Assembly: GCA_020025015.1 (NCBI GenBank)
Contig: JAHHSV010000034.1
Location: forward strand, 1 to 12,954
Source: Anaeroplasmataceae bacterium
Lineage (GTDB): Bacteria; Bacillota_I; Bacilli_A; Acholeplasmatales; Anaeroplasmataceae
Direction: 5' to 3'
DNA: 12,954 nt
Position 1 is the first letter of the stretch. Every line of letters starts with the position of its first letter. Both the position numbers and the translations under genes were made by a program. Positions 6,803 through 12,954 of the stretch are shown here, one piece after another. The notes under the pieces were generated by a model. That model ran no database searches and was not told the DNA's origin. It saw only the letters and a program-made list of their open reading frames with translations.

Positions 6803-6859
6803 AAAATAACGTATAATTAATTTAGTAGTAATTAACCACAAATTAATTATTACTCCTTT
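6803..6859 (-). promoter_or_regulatory. Possible split ribosome binding site with hairpin spacer
   Basis: AAAGGAG (6859-6853) is followed by an 11-bp perfect inverted repeat, ATAATTAATTT (6850-6840) and AAATTAATTAT (6823-6813), with a 16-nt loop. Ten more bases then lead to the ATG at 6802. Folding would bring the Shine-Dalgarno to an effective 12 nt from the ATG. Hairpin-spaced sites of this kind are known from phage T4 (genes 25 and 38). All pairs are A-U, so stability is modest. Confidence 0.45.
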
Positions 6860-6899
6860 CTTTCCTTTTAATAGTTTATACCATCCACCATCAGTATTT

Positions 6900-6928
6900 A
6901 TTATATGAGGATTTCAATTTAATATCAA
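6900..6928 (-). promoter_or_regulatory. Promoter of the 2-hydroxyacid dehydrogenase gene
   Basis: TTGATA (6928-6923), 17-nt spacer, TATAAT (6905-6900) on the minus strand. The start near 6893 gives a long leader, about 90 nt to the ATG, which includes the AAAGGAG and the inverted repeat. Confidence 0.75.
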
Positions 6929-6944
6929 CCAATAAGGCCTTAGG

Positions 6945-8048
6945 CTACTCCTTGTTTAAAATACAGCTTACGCCCTTATGCTCCATTAAGCCACCAAAGC
7001 AGCCCTTGTTGCAGCGAAGGCAATGCTTAATTGTATCCTCCTTACCTTCCTTAACCTTATTAGGAAATTCAGGATCACAAATTAATTCTCTACACATTGC
7101 AATAGTATCACATCTACCAGACTTAATGCATTCATTCATAAATTCTGGCTTAGTAAAGCCACCTACTGCACAAACTGGTAGTGTAGTTTCCTTTTTTACT
7201 ATATCAACCAAATTCAAAAAACAGCCCTCACCCTTAAAGTAAGGATGATTAACTCTAGGAATTGAATCCTCTAAATTACTATGATCAGCTAAGGTTACAT
7301 GAAAGCTATTAACTCCAGCTTCCTCTAATTCCTTAACAAAGGGCTTAGCCTCCTCTATTGTAACTCCAGCATTACCATAATGTGGGTTTTCTAAACGAAT
7401 AACAAATTTAAAATCAATAGGTATTTCCTTATCGACTCTTCTAATTGCTAAAACAGCTTCTTTGGCAAATCTAAAGCGATTTTCAAGGCTACCACCATAT
7501 TCATCAGTACGCTTATTAAAGACACTTGAGGTAAAGCTTCCACACATTCTATCACCGTGGACCTGAATTACATCAAAGCCGGCTGCCTTTGCCTTAGCGG
7601 CAGCCCTACCAAAGCTATTAGTAATTTCCTTAACCTTAGAGCTAGGTAAATTAGTAATATACTTACCAGTTTCTAAATTTAATAAATCTCTTATTTCTGA
7701 CTTTTTAATCTTACCACAAATAATCTTAGGTACATATTTAAGCATTGCCTTAAAATTACTATCACTTTCATGAAGCTGAGCACAAATTAGCGCATTATGC
7801 TGATGGCATATTTCTGCTAGCCTTTCATAGTATTTAAAGCCACTCTTAGTAAATAATGAGGGCATAAATGGTGACTTAGCTACTGGTACATCCCCTATTA
7901 TAACCATGGCTACTCCACCCTTGGCAATTCCTTCAATTACCTTAAAATACTCTTTTTTCTTAAGCCCTAGAGTCGTGGGCGCAAAAATCATACGATTTTT
8001 TAGTTCTACGCTTCCGTATTTAATTTTACTTAAAAGCTCTTCTTCCAT
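6945..8048 (-). CDS. Old Yellow Enzyme-type flavin/Fe-S oxidoreductase lacking the FAD/NAD domain
   Basis: This 367-residue protein matches the first half of the 2,4-dienoyl-CoA reductase / enoate reductase / BaiCD family, enzymes that reduce activated C=C bonds with FMN. The TIM barrel spans about 1-335. Landmarks are NRMIFAPTT (18-26), AQLHES (90-95), HGDR (164-167), NKRTDEYGGSLENR (178-191) and AVGGFTKPE (294-302). A [4Fe-4S] motif follows at Cys343, Cys346, Cys350 and Cys362, with the same spacing as in E. coli FadH. Full-length relatives continue for about 300 residues with FAD- and NAD(P)H-binding domains. This one stops at CILNKE, just where those begin, and no such domain follows in any nearby frame. 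It would need another electron donor, or it is a decayed copy. The frame is otherwise intact. The ATG start has AAAGGA very close; an in-frame TAG rules out an earlier start. Confidence 0.88.
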   Translation of the reverse strand: MEEELLSKIKYGSVELKNRMIFAPTTLGLKKKEYFKVIEGIAKGGVAMVIIGDVPVAKSPFMPSLFTKSGFKYYERLAEICHQHNALICAQLHESDSNFKAMLKYVPKIICGKIKKSEIRDLLNLETGKYITNLPSSKVKEITNSFGRAAAKAKAAGFDVIQVHGDRMCGSFTSSVFNKRTDEYGGSLENRFRFAKEAVLAIRRVDKEIPIDFKFVIRLENPHYGNAGVTIEEAKPFVKELEEAGVNSFHVTLADHSNLEDSIPRVNHPYFKGEGCFLNLVDIVKKETTLPVCAVGGFTKPEFMNECIKSGRCDTIAMCRELICDPEFPNKVKEGKEDTIKHCLRCNKGCFGGLMEHKGVSCILNKE

Positions 8049-8092
8049 TTTCCTTTTTTTACGCTAGCTTTTATTAATAAAAAGTCAGTGTT

Positions 8093-8099
8093 CCTCCTT
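8093..8099 (-). promoter_or_regulatory. Orphan Shine-Dalgarno in the oxidoreductase leader
   Basis: A perfect AAGGAGG on the minus strand lies 44 nt before the ATG at 8048, with no ATG, GTG or TTG at proper spacing after it. A T-rich stretch and an A-rich stretch between them (CTTTTT near 8084, AAAAAG near 8055) could pair and bring it to about 12 nt from the ATG, but this is low-complexity sequence. Confidence 0.35.
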
Positions 8100-8105
8100 C
8101 ACTTG

Positions 8106-8154
8106 TAGCCTAAAATTTAAACTACGCATAGAAGTATATACCATTTTTAGGCTA
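8106..8154. repeat. Operator-like 10-bp inverted repeat
   Basis: TAGCCTAAAA (8106-8115) and TTTTAGGCTA (8145-8154) are exact complements with 29 bp between them. One arm lies in the -35/-10 spacer of the oxidoreductase promoter and the other just after its predicted start point. Only one arm would be transcribed, so this looks like a protein-binding site on DNA rather than an RNA hairpin. The DegV-family gene diverges 67 bp away. Confidence 0.55.
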
Positions 8155-8160
8155 AGTCAA
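8133..8160 (-). promoter_or_regulatory. Promoter of the flavin/Fe-S oxidoreductase gene
   Basis: TTGACT (8160-8155), 16-nt spacer, TATACT (8138-8133) on the minus strand. The start near 8126 gives a leader of about 78 nt. Both arms of the nearby inverted repeat flank the -10. Confidence 0.65.
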
Positions 8161-8169
8161 TAGATATAA

Positions 8170-8203
8170 TTTACTAACAAAAAATATGTTATATAATTAT
8201 ACT
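8170..8203 (+). promoter_or_regulatory. Promoter of the DegV-family gene
   Basis: TTTACT (8170-8175), 16-nt spacer, TATAAT (8192-8197) on the plus strand. TATACT at 8198-8203 with a weak CTAACA -35 is an alternative. The leader is short, and GGAGG lies 7 nt before the ATG at 8221. Confidence 0.5.
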
Positions 8204-8220
8204 ATCTTGGAGGTAAGCCT

Positions 8221-9105
8221 ATGGATTACATATTAAGCTCATGCTCTACTGCAGATTTAACTGAAGAGCATTTTAAGAAACGTAACATTAATTATATTTG
8301 CTTTCACTATACCTTAGATGGTAAGGAATACCTAGATGACTTAGGAAAATCTATTCCTTTTTCTAAATTCTATGAGCTAATGGCTAGTGGAAGTGAAATT
8401 AAAACATCACAGGTAAATTCAGATGAATTCTATAACTATTTTAAAAGATTTTTAGAAGAGGGTAAGGATATCTTACATCTTACCTTATCAAATGGAATTT
8501 CTGGAGTAATTAATTCAGCAAATATCGCTGCCGATATGCTAAGAGATGAATTCCCTAATCGTAAGATTTATATTGTTGACTCCCTAGGAGCATCATCAGG
8601 CTATGGTCTATTTATGGATCACCTAGCTGATTTAAGGGATAGTGGTATGAGTATTGATGATTTATATCAATATGCCTTAGATAATCGTCTAAGACTAAAT
8701 CATTGGTTCTTCTCTACTGATTTAACCTTCTATGTTAAGGGTGGTAGAATCAGTAAGGCAGCTGGTTGGTTTGGAACTGCCTTAAAGATTTGTCCACTAT
8801 TAAATATGGATGATAAGGGCCGCTTAATTCCTCGTTATAAATGCATTGGTAAACGTATGGTTATTAAGCGTATTGTTGATAAAATGATTGAATGTGCAGA
8901 TAAGGGTCTAGACTATGATGGCAAGTGCTACATTAGTGAGGCTGGCTGTATGGAGGATGCAATGGCTGTTAAAAAATCAGTTGAAGCAACCTTCAAGCAT
9001 TTAAATGGCGAGGTTGAGATTAATAGCGTTGGTACTACTATTGGTGCTCACACTGGACCTGGTACAGTTGCGTTATTCTTCTTTGGTAAAAAACGTGAGA
9101 ATTAA
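8221..9105 (+). CDS. DegV-family fatty-acid-binding protein (FakB-like)
   Basis: This 294-residue cytosolic protein is the usual DegV size. DegV/FakB proteins hold a fatty acid and present it to the kinase FakA, which makes acyl-phosphate for lipid synthesis. Family marks: TSQ (62-64), LSNGISG (89-95), FFSTDLTFYVKGGRISK (163-179) and the C-terminal IGAHTGPGTVALFFFG (274-289). Thr62, Ser94 and His277 align with the carboxylate-binding Thr, Ser and His of FakB proteins. It is the only intact plus-strand gene. It starts at an ATG with GGAGG 7 nt upstream and ends in a strong terminator, so it is monocistronic. No FakA is in the window. Bacillota usually carry several DegV paralogues, so the ligand preference is unknown. 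Confidence 0.93.
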   Translation: MDYILSSCSTADLTEEHFKKRNINYICFHYTLDGKEYLDDLGKSIPFSKFYELMASGSEIKTSQVNSDEFYNYFKRFLEEGKDILHLTLSNGISGVINSANIAADMLRDEFPNRKIYIVDSLGASSGYGLFMDHLADLRDSGMSIDDLYQYALDNRLRLNHWFFSTDLTFYVKGGRISKAAGWFGTALKICPLLNMDDKGRLIPRYKCIGKRMVIKRIVDKMIECADKGLDYDGKCYISEAGCMEDAMAVKKSVEATFKHLNGEVEINSVGTTIGAHTGPGTVALFFFGKKREN

Positions 9106-9109
9106 AAAT

Positions 9110-9144
9110 GAGCTTTGGTAATTAATACCAAAGCTCTTTTCTTT
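9110..9144. terminator. Bidirectional terminator between the DegV gene and purB
   Basis: GAGCTTTGGTA-ATTAA-TACCAAAGCTC (9110-9136) is an 11-bp perfect stem, followed on the plus strand by TTTTCTTTT and on the minus strand by ATTTTTAATT. It lies between convergent genes and probably serves both. Confidence 0.92.
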
Positions 9145-9148
9145 TGTC

Positions 9149-10438
9149 TTAGAAAACCTTCTTATAAATATAATCAACGTTCTTAAAGTAATAATCAAAG
9201 GTAAAGCACTCCTTAATCTCTGCTTCACTTAAATATTCTGATACCCTTGGATTCTTTAATAATAGCTCTTCATAATCTAGGTTATTATTATAAGCCTCCA
9301 TACTGATAGGCTGAACTAAATCATAAGCACTTTCCCTAGATAAGCCCTTATTAATTAAAGCATTCATAACTCTTTGGGCAAAAATTACCTTATTAGTTAA
9401 ATAAATGTTTTTAAGCATTTGTTCAGGATAAACAACTAGGTTTTCCACGATACCCTTAAATCTATTTAGCATGTAATCTAGTAGCATAAGGGCATCAGGC
9501 ATAATTATTCTTTCTGCACTTGAGTGGCTAATATCACGCTCATGCCATAGGGCAACATTTTCATTAGCGGTAACCATATAGCCACGCATTACCCTAGCAC
9601 AGCCACAAATATTTTCTGAAGATATTGGGTTACGCTTATGAGGCATAGCACTTGAGCCCTTTTGGCCTTTCTTAAAGGCTTCCTCAGCCTCATGGATTTC
9701 TGTTCTTTGTAAGGAACGAATTTCTATAGCCATTTGTTCAAGGCTAGAGGAAATTATTGATAAGGTACTCATATAATAGGCATGGCGATCACGCTGTAAG
9801 ATTTGCGTAGAAATATTTGCCTCAGCTAAGCCTAAATTCTTACAAACATATTCTTCAATAAAAGGTGGAATATTAGCGAAATTACCAACAGCCCCACTAA
9901 GCTTTCCACATTCTACATCCTTTCTTACACTATCAAAACGACTTAAATTGCGCTTCATTTCCTCATACCATAGGGCGAACTTTAAGCCGAAGGTTGTAAT
10001 ATCGGCATGAATACCATGGGTACGACCAATACAAGGTGTATGCTTATATAAATTAGCCTTTTCCTTTAGAACCTCCATAAAATCAACGATATCCTTACGA
10101 ATAATATCGTTAGCGGCCTTAAATATTAAACCATTAGCGGTATCAACAACATCAGTTGAGGTTAGGCCATAGTGAACCCACTTACGCTCTTCCCCTAAGG
10201 ATTCAGATACTGCTCTAGTGAAGGCTACAACATCATGACGGGTTTCAGCCTCAATTTCATAAATACGATTTAAATCAAATTTAGCATTTTCCTTAATCTT
10301 TAAAGCATCACTAGTAGGTACAACACCCAACTTACTAAAGGCTTCTGTTGCCATGATTTCAACCTTTAAAAAGGTATTAAATTTAAATTCATCTGTAAAA
10401 ATCTTACGCATCGGTAATCTACTATATCTTTCAATCAT
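9149..10438 (-). CDS. purB: Adenylosuccinate lyase
   Basis: PurB releases fumarate in two steps of purine synthesis: SAICAR to AICAR and adenylosuccinate to AMP. At 429 residues it has the normal length for the Bacillus-type enzyme. Visible family regions: TRHDV (67-71), HYGLTSTDVVDT (89-100), GRTHG with catalytic His141, and the superfamily signature GSSAMPHKRNPI (261-272), whose flexible loop holds the catalytic serine. The N-terminus MIERYSR is that expected for the family. A TTG at 10447 lies too close to the Shine-Dalgarno, so the ATG at 10438, 11 nt after AAGGG, is the start. It lies 19 nt after the folD stop, with its Shine-Dalgarno in that gap, so the two genes are cotranscribed. It ends at the bidirectional terminator shared with the DegV-family gene. 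Confidence 0.97.
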   Translation of the reverse strand: MIERYSRLPMRKIFTDEFKFNTFLKVEIMATEAFSKLGVVPTSDALKIKENAKFDLNRIYEIEAETRHDVVAFTRAVSESLGEERKWVHYGLTSTDVVDTANGLIFKAANDIIRKDIVDFMEVLKEKANLYKHTPCIGRTHGIHADITTFGLKFALWYEEMKRNLSRFDSVRKDVECGKLSGAVGNFANIPPFIEEYVCKNLGLAEANISTQILQRDRHAYYMSTLSIISSSLEQMAIEIRSLQRTEIHEAEEAFKKGQKGSSAMPHKRNPISSENICGCARVMRGYMVTANENVALWHERDISHSSAERIIMPDALMLLDYMLNRFKGIVENLVVYPEQMLKNIYLTNKVIFAQRVMNALINKGLSRESAYDLVQPISMEAYNNNLDYEELLLKNPRVSEYLSEAEIKECFTFDYYFKNVDYIYKKVF

Positions 10439-10457
10439 TTCTAGCAAATCCCTTCTA

Positions 10458-11318
10458 TTAATTCTTACCTTCCATATGGTTTAGGTAAGCAATATATGTA
10501 TTTTCCATTAAGCAGCAAATAGTCATTGGACCTACACCACCAGGAACCTTAGTTATATAGCTACATTTAGGGGCTACATTATCAAAGTCAACATCACCAC
10601 ATAGCTTATTATTACTATCACGGTTACAGCCAACATCAATTACAGCAGCGCCTTCCTTTACCATTTCCGCCTTAATAAAGCGAGGCTTACCTAAGGCAGC
10701 AATTAAAATATCTGCGTTACTTGTTACGCTTGCTAAATCCTTAGTATGGCTGTGACAAATAGTTACAGTCGCATTTCTATCTAATAGCATCTTACTCATA
10801 GGCATACCAACAATATTACTTCTACCTACAACAACTGCTCTTTTACCATCAATTTCAATATTAGCACTATCAAGTAGAGCAATAACACCCTTTGGAGTAC
10901 ATGGTAAGATTCCCTCATGCTTTAAATATAAGGAAGCAACATTACGTGGATGGAAGCCATCTACATCCTTAAATGGTGAAATTAATTCAATAATAACATC
11001 TGATCTAATCTGACGTGGTAATGGTAATTGAACTAAAATACCATCAACCTCAGGATCAGCATTTAATGCTTTAATTTTATTTACTAAAAAATCTTCAGTT
11101 AAATCATCCTCATAATGATAGGTATCAACTAAAATACCAACCTCATCAGCTGCCTTAGCCTTACCTCTAACATAAGATAAAGACCCCGCATCATTACCAA
11201 CTAAAATAACCGCAAGCTTTGGTCTTCTACCATACTTCACTAAAGATTCTTCAATTTCTAAACGTAGCTTAGCCTTTCTACTACTAGCTAAGTCCTTTCC
11301 ACTAATAATTGTTGTCAT
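10458..11318 (-). CDS. folD: Methylenetetrahydrofolate dehydrogenase / cyclohydrolase
   Basis: FolD converts 5,10-methylene-THF through 5,10-methenyl-THF to 10-formyl-THF with NADP+, supplying the formyl groups for purines and initiator tRNA. Its 286 residues are the family norm. Motifs in order: VGNDAGSLSYVRGKAKA (40-56) with Tyr49 and catalytic Lys53, DGILVQLPLP (92-101), KDVDGFHPRN (117-126) with Asp120, PCTPKGV (139-145), VVGRSNIVGMP (163-173) for the dinucleotide, and PGGVGPMT (259-266). All key residues are present. The ATG start has GAGGTGG 7 nt upstream. It is the first gene of a folD-purB unit, which makes metabolic sense because PurB acts in the pathway that consumes the product of FolD. 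A short leader shows no purine riboswitch. Confidence 0.97.
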   Translation of the reverse strand: MTTIISGKDLASSRKAKLRLEIEESLVKYGRRPKLAVILVGNDAGSLSYVRGKAKAADEVGILVDTYHYEDDLTEDFLVNKIKALNADPEVDGILVQLPLPRQIRSDVIIELISPFKDVDGFHPRNVASLYLKHEGILPCTPKGVIALLDSANIEIDGKRAVVVGRSNIVGMPMSKMLLDRNATVTICHSHTKDLASVTSNADILIAALGKPRFIKAEMVKEGAAVIDVGCNRDSNNKLCGDVDFDNVAPKCSYITKVPGGVGPMTICCLMENTYIAYLNHMEGKN

Positions 11319-11346
11319 AATAAAACCACCTCAATAACTAAAATCA

Positions 11347-11355
11347 ATTATACCA
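11347..11355 (-). promoter_or_regulatory. Extended -10 promoter of folD-purB
   Basis: TGGTATAAT (11355-11347, minus strand) fits the extended -10 form TGnTATAAT; the -35 position shows no good match. The start near 11340 lies about 21 nt upstream of the folD ATG. Confidence 0.55.
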
Positions 11356-11378
11356 CATATTAGTTAAAATTTACTCTA

Positions 11379-11690
11379 TTACCTTACATATTTTGGAAGC
11401 CAAAGCTTTTCTAGAAAATTTTCTTTATAAGATATCTCCTCTTTGCTAAACATTAATACAGCTATTTTAATTAAAACAACAGGAATCATAAACAAATAAG
11501 AAAAAATAGATAGAACCACTATAGGCCTACCAATAATTTGAGCCTCTAAAAATTTAATCCAATGAAATGTAAAAAATTTAGCGAAAGAATAAATTGTAAA
11601 TTTAAAAACATTTCTAATATACATATAAACAAACATAATTATTACTTCGACAGGAAGTAATAACGTAAATAAAATTGCTACTATAACCAT
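11379..11690 (-). CDS. Small membrane protein, unknown function
   Basis: I do not recognise this 103-residue protein. It has two strongly hydrophobic segments (about 1-25 and 57-83), an aromatic, basic middle (RNVFKFTIYSFAKFF) and a short charged C-terminal tail (about 84-103). The open frame extends upstream to an ATG at 11789, inside the fructokinase gene, but that ATG has no Shine-Dalgarno and would require a 74-nt overlap. The ATG at 11690 follows GGGAG by 11 nt and lies 25 nt after the fructokinase stop, so I use it. It has few charged residues and is AT-rich like its surroundings. It is probably cotranscribed with the kinase. No terminator follows, so transcription may continue into folD-purB. 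It could be a real small protein or a chance frame. Confidence 0.6.
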   Translation of the reverse strand: MVIVAILFTLLLPVEVIIMFVYMYIRNVFKFTIYSFAKFFTFHWIKFLEAQIIGRPIVVLSIFSYLFMIPVVLIKIAVLMFSKEEISYKENFLEKLWLPKYVR

Positions 11691-11715
11691 ATAACTAAAC
11701 TCTCCCACATTATTT

Positions 11716-12672
11716 TTAATACTTTCCCATTTCTTCCATTGTAGCCATACTTTCAATAGCCCCACTACCAGTGGTTGTATAGGCGGCATAGCTATTAGCG
11801 AAGCTTAAAATATTAGCTAAAGCTTCTTTATCTAATGTATCTAGCTTATCTATAGTAATATCCATACTACTTAGCTTATATAGGATAGCTCCTATTAAGG
11901 AATCTCCTGCACCAGTAGTATCTATAACCTTAACCTTAATACCACTAGCCTCTACCTTATAATTTCTAGTCATAAGGATGCATCCATCCTTACCCTTACT
12001 ATAAATAAACCATTTTACACCCATATTAAATAATTTATTTGCGGCTAAATTTAAATCATTAGTATCTAAAATGAACTCTAGCTCATCATCACTAATTTTA
12101 ACAATATCACTATAGCTAATAAATTCTAAGACTGTTTTCTTTAATAGCTTATGGTCATTCCACAAAGGAAAACGTAGGTTAGGATCAAAGGATACAATAC
12201 CGTTATTTTCTTTAGTTAATTTAATTGCCTCTAAATGTGCATCATGCATTTTAGATGGAATTAAATCAACGCTACAAAAATGTAGGATTGGCTTATCCTT
12301 AAAAATACTACCTTCGATATCAGTAGGACTAAAATCTAAATCGGCAGTATTATCATGGTAAAAGCTAAAGCTTCTATCGCCATTACTATCTAAGCTGGCA
12401 AAGGCTAGAGCAGTTTTCTTATTTGTTCTTTTAACATAGCTTGTATTAATATTTACTTTATTTAAGGTATCTAAAATGAATTTACCGAATTCATCGTTAG
12501 ATATTTTAGTTAAAATAATACTATTACCACCAAGCTTACTGATGGCTGCACAAACATTAGTTGGAGCACCACCACAGGATCTTTTAAATTCATTAACATC
12601 CTTTAAGGCCTTACCTTTAACTAAAGGAATAAAATCTATTAAGGCTTCACCTATACATATTACATTTTTCAT
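11716..12672 (-). CDS. PfkB-family sugar kinase, probably fructokinase
   Basis: This 318-residue ribokinase-fold kinase phosphorylates a sugar with ATP. Visible: N-terminal strand VICIGEALIDFIP (4-16), substrate-side GGAPTNVCAA (34-43), DPNLRFPLW (163-171), and the ATP/anion-hole signature DTTGAGDSLIGAIL (251-264) with catalytic base Asp257. The DPNLR.PLW segment and the C-terminal TTTGSGAIESMATMEEM are typical of bacterial fructokinases (ScrK type) rather than ribokinases, so fructose is the likely substrate. The ATG start at 12672 has only a weak Shine-Dalgarno (GGTAGTGAT). It is the first gene of a run with the small membrane protein 25 nt downstream. No sugar transporter or sucrose hydrolase is in the window, so the sugar source is unknown. 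Confidence 0.9.
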   Translation of the reverse strand: MKNVICIGEALIDFIPLVKGKALKDVNEFKRSCGGAPTNVCAAISKLGGNSIILTKISNDEFGKFILDTLNKVNINTSYVKRTNKKTALAFASLDSNGDRSFSFYHDNTADLDFSPTDIEGSIFKDKPILHFCSVDLIPSKMHDAHLEAIKLTKENNGIVSFDPNLRFPLWNDHKLLKKTVLEFISYSDIVKISDDELEFILDTNDLNLAANKLFNMGVKWFIYSKGKDGCILMTRNYKVEASGIKVKVIDTTGAGDSLIGAILYKLSSMDITIDKLDTLDKEALANILSFANSYAAYTTTGSGAIESMATMEEMGKY

Positions 12673-12693
12673 ATTATCACTACCATTAAAGAA

Positions 12694-12702
12694 ATTATAG
12701 CA
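12694..12702 (-). promoter_or_regulatory. Extended -10 promoter of the sugar kinase gene
   Basis: TGCTATAAT (12702-12694, minus strand) is a perfect extended -10, about 21 nt before the ATG. The -35 region is T-rich with no clear hexamer. No operator-like repeat is visible. Confidence 0.6.
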
Positions 12703-12756
12703 TTTAACCTATATAAAATAAAGAAACATTGAGCTTCTAAACTACTTACAGCCAAC

Positions 12757-12782
12757 AAAAAAGTGTGCTGTTATGCACACTT
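12757..12782 (-). terminator. Terminator of the gene at the right edge
   Basis: AAGTGTGC-ATAACA-GCACACTT (12782-12761, minus strand) is an 8-bp perfect stem running into TTTTTT (12762-12757). It lies 6 nt after the stop codon of the partial frame at the right edge. Confidence 0.85.
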
Positions 12783-12788
12783 AATATA

Positions 12789-12950
12789 TTAATTATTAGT
12801 TAAACCAATACATGTATCATTAACTTCTTCAAGCTTAATATTATCTAATGATGCTAATAAAACACATAATGGAATCATATAGTAATACATATGGTAAGTA
12901 TTACCCGAGTTTGCCTCACAAATTAAATAAACTAATACTTTCAGAGTGAC
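12789..12950 (-). pseudogene. Tail of a gene at the right edge, frame apparently broken
   Basis: A 53-codon open stretch ends in TAA (12791-12789) directly before a good terminator, so it looks like the end of a real gene. It reads ...LICEANSGNTYH..., then a hydrophobic run (MIPLCVLLASL), and ends CIGLTNN. The same frame has a stop (TAA, 12953-12951) at the window edge. The only ATGs are internal (from about 12886) and have no Shine-Dalgarno. The neighbouring frame is open from the edge for 12 codons (ISHSESISLFNL) before a TGA near 12918. A one-base shift in the T/A run near 12920-12930 would join the two. I read it as a frameshifted gene end, or a sequencing error. I do not recognise the product. 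Confidence 0.35.
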
Positions 12951-12954
12951 TTAT

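Noticed and set aside
6933..6942. Palindrome TAAGGCCTTA after the oxidoreductase stop as a terminator
   Set aside because: No U-tract follows and the stem has almost no loop; a 10-bp palindrome is not enough.
6952..7242. 96-codon plus-strand frame opposite the flavin oxidoreductase
   Set aside because: It lies wholly within the cluster-encoding end of a clear gene and has no start signals.
11319..11378. Purine or folate riboswitch before folD
   Set aside because: The predicted leader is only about 21 nt, too short for a known aptamer, and no aptamer core is visible.
11691..11789. Longer start (ATG 11789) for the small membrane protein
   Set aside because: No Shine-Dalgarno, and the extra 33 residues overlap the fructokinase C-terminus in another frame.
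12476..12700. 74-codon plus-strand frame opposite the sugar kinase start
   Set aside because: Antisense to conserved kinase motifs, and it runs through the kinase promoter.
1..12954. Mycoplasma-type code (TGA as tryptophan)
   Set aside because: Tryptophans in conserved proteins are TGG, tnpB ends in TGA, and all frames close at family-typical lengths under the standard code.

Overview
The window is AT-rich DNA from a low-GC Gram-positive bacterium. I infer Bacillota, perhaps a host-associated Bacilli/Erysipelotrichia-like lineage. The basis is strong AAGGAGG-type Shine-Dalgarno sites, TTGNNN-17-TATAAT promoters, simple hairpin-plus-U-tract terminators, a lipobox lipoprotein and a Uup-type ABC-F protein. 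Tryptophan is encoded by TGG and the transposon protein ends in TGA, so the code is the standard bacterial one, not the Mycoplasma one. The exact taxon cannot be read from this sequence.

Layout: ten of the eleven intact genes lie on the minus strand. From the left edge: (a) about 1-1440, an IS200/IS605-type TnpB gene without a TnpA partner, followed by a hairpin-rich tail that probably holds its guide (omega) RNA and the element's right end; a good promoter pointing off the left edge lies just beyond. (b) 1478-6802, four genes, mostly with their own promoter and terminator: a Uup-like ABC-F ATPase, an unrecognised lipoprotein, a MATE efflux transporter and an L-lactate/L-2-hydroxyacid dehydrogenase. 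(c) 6945-9105, a divergent pair: a shortened Old Yellow Enzyme-type flavin/Fe-S oxidoreductase (minus) and a DegV-family lipid-binding protein (plus), with an operator-like inverted repeat in the promoter of the first. (d) 9149-12672, a minus-strand series: PfkB-family fructokinase, a small two-helix membrane protein, then folD and purB. (e) 12757-12954, a terminator and the tail of a further gene whose frame looks broken.

How they fit: folD and purB are 19 nt apart with no intervening terminator and form a one-carbon/purine pair. FolD makes the 10-formyl-tetrahydrofolate used in purine synthesis, and PurB catalyses two steps of that pathway. The fructokinase feeds sugar into glycolysis and the 2-hydroxyacid dehydrogenase recycles NADH, as expected of a fermenter. 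The remaining genes are household or unassigned.

Points worth a second look: TnpB lacks the usual RuvC-II glutamate (Gly278) but has a glutamate 47 residues later (Glu325), matching the rearranged catalytic site of Fanzor proteins and a subset of TnpBs. The dehydrogenase gene seems to have a ribosome binding site split by an 11-bp hairpin. The enoate-reductase-like gene stops exactly after its Fe-S cluster. Several promoters or leaders contain perfect inverted repeats overlapping -35 elements or Shine-Dalgarno sites. No CRISPR array, rRNA, tRNA or recognisable defence island was found, and no gene-free stretch exceeds 300 bases.
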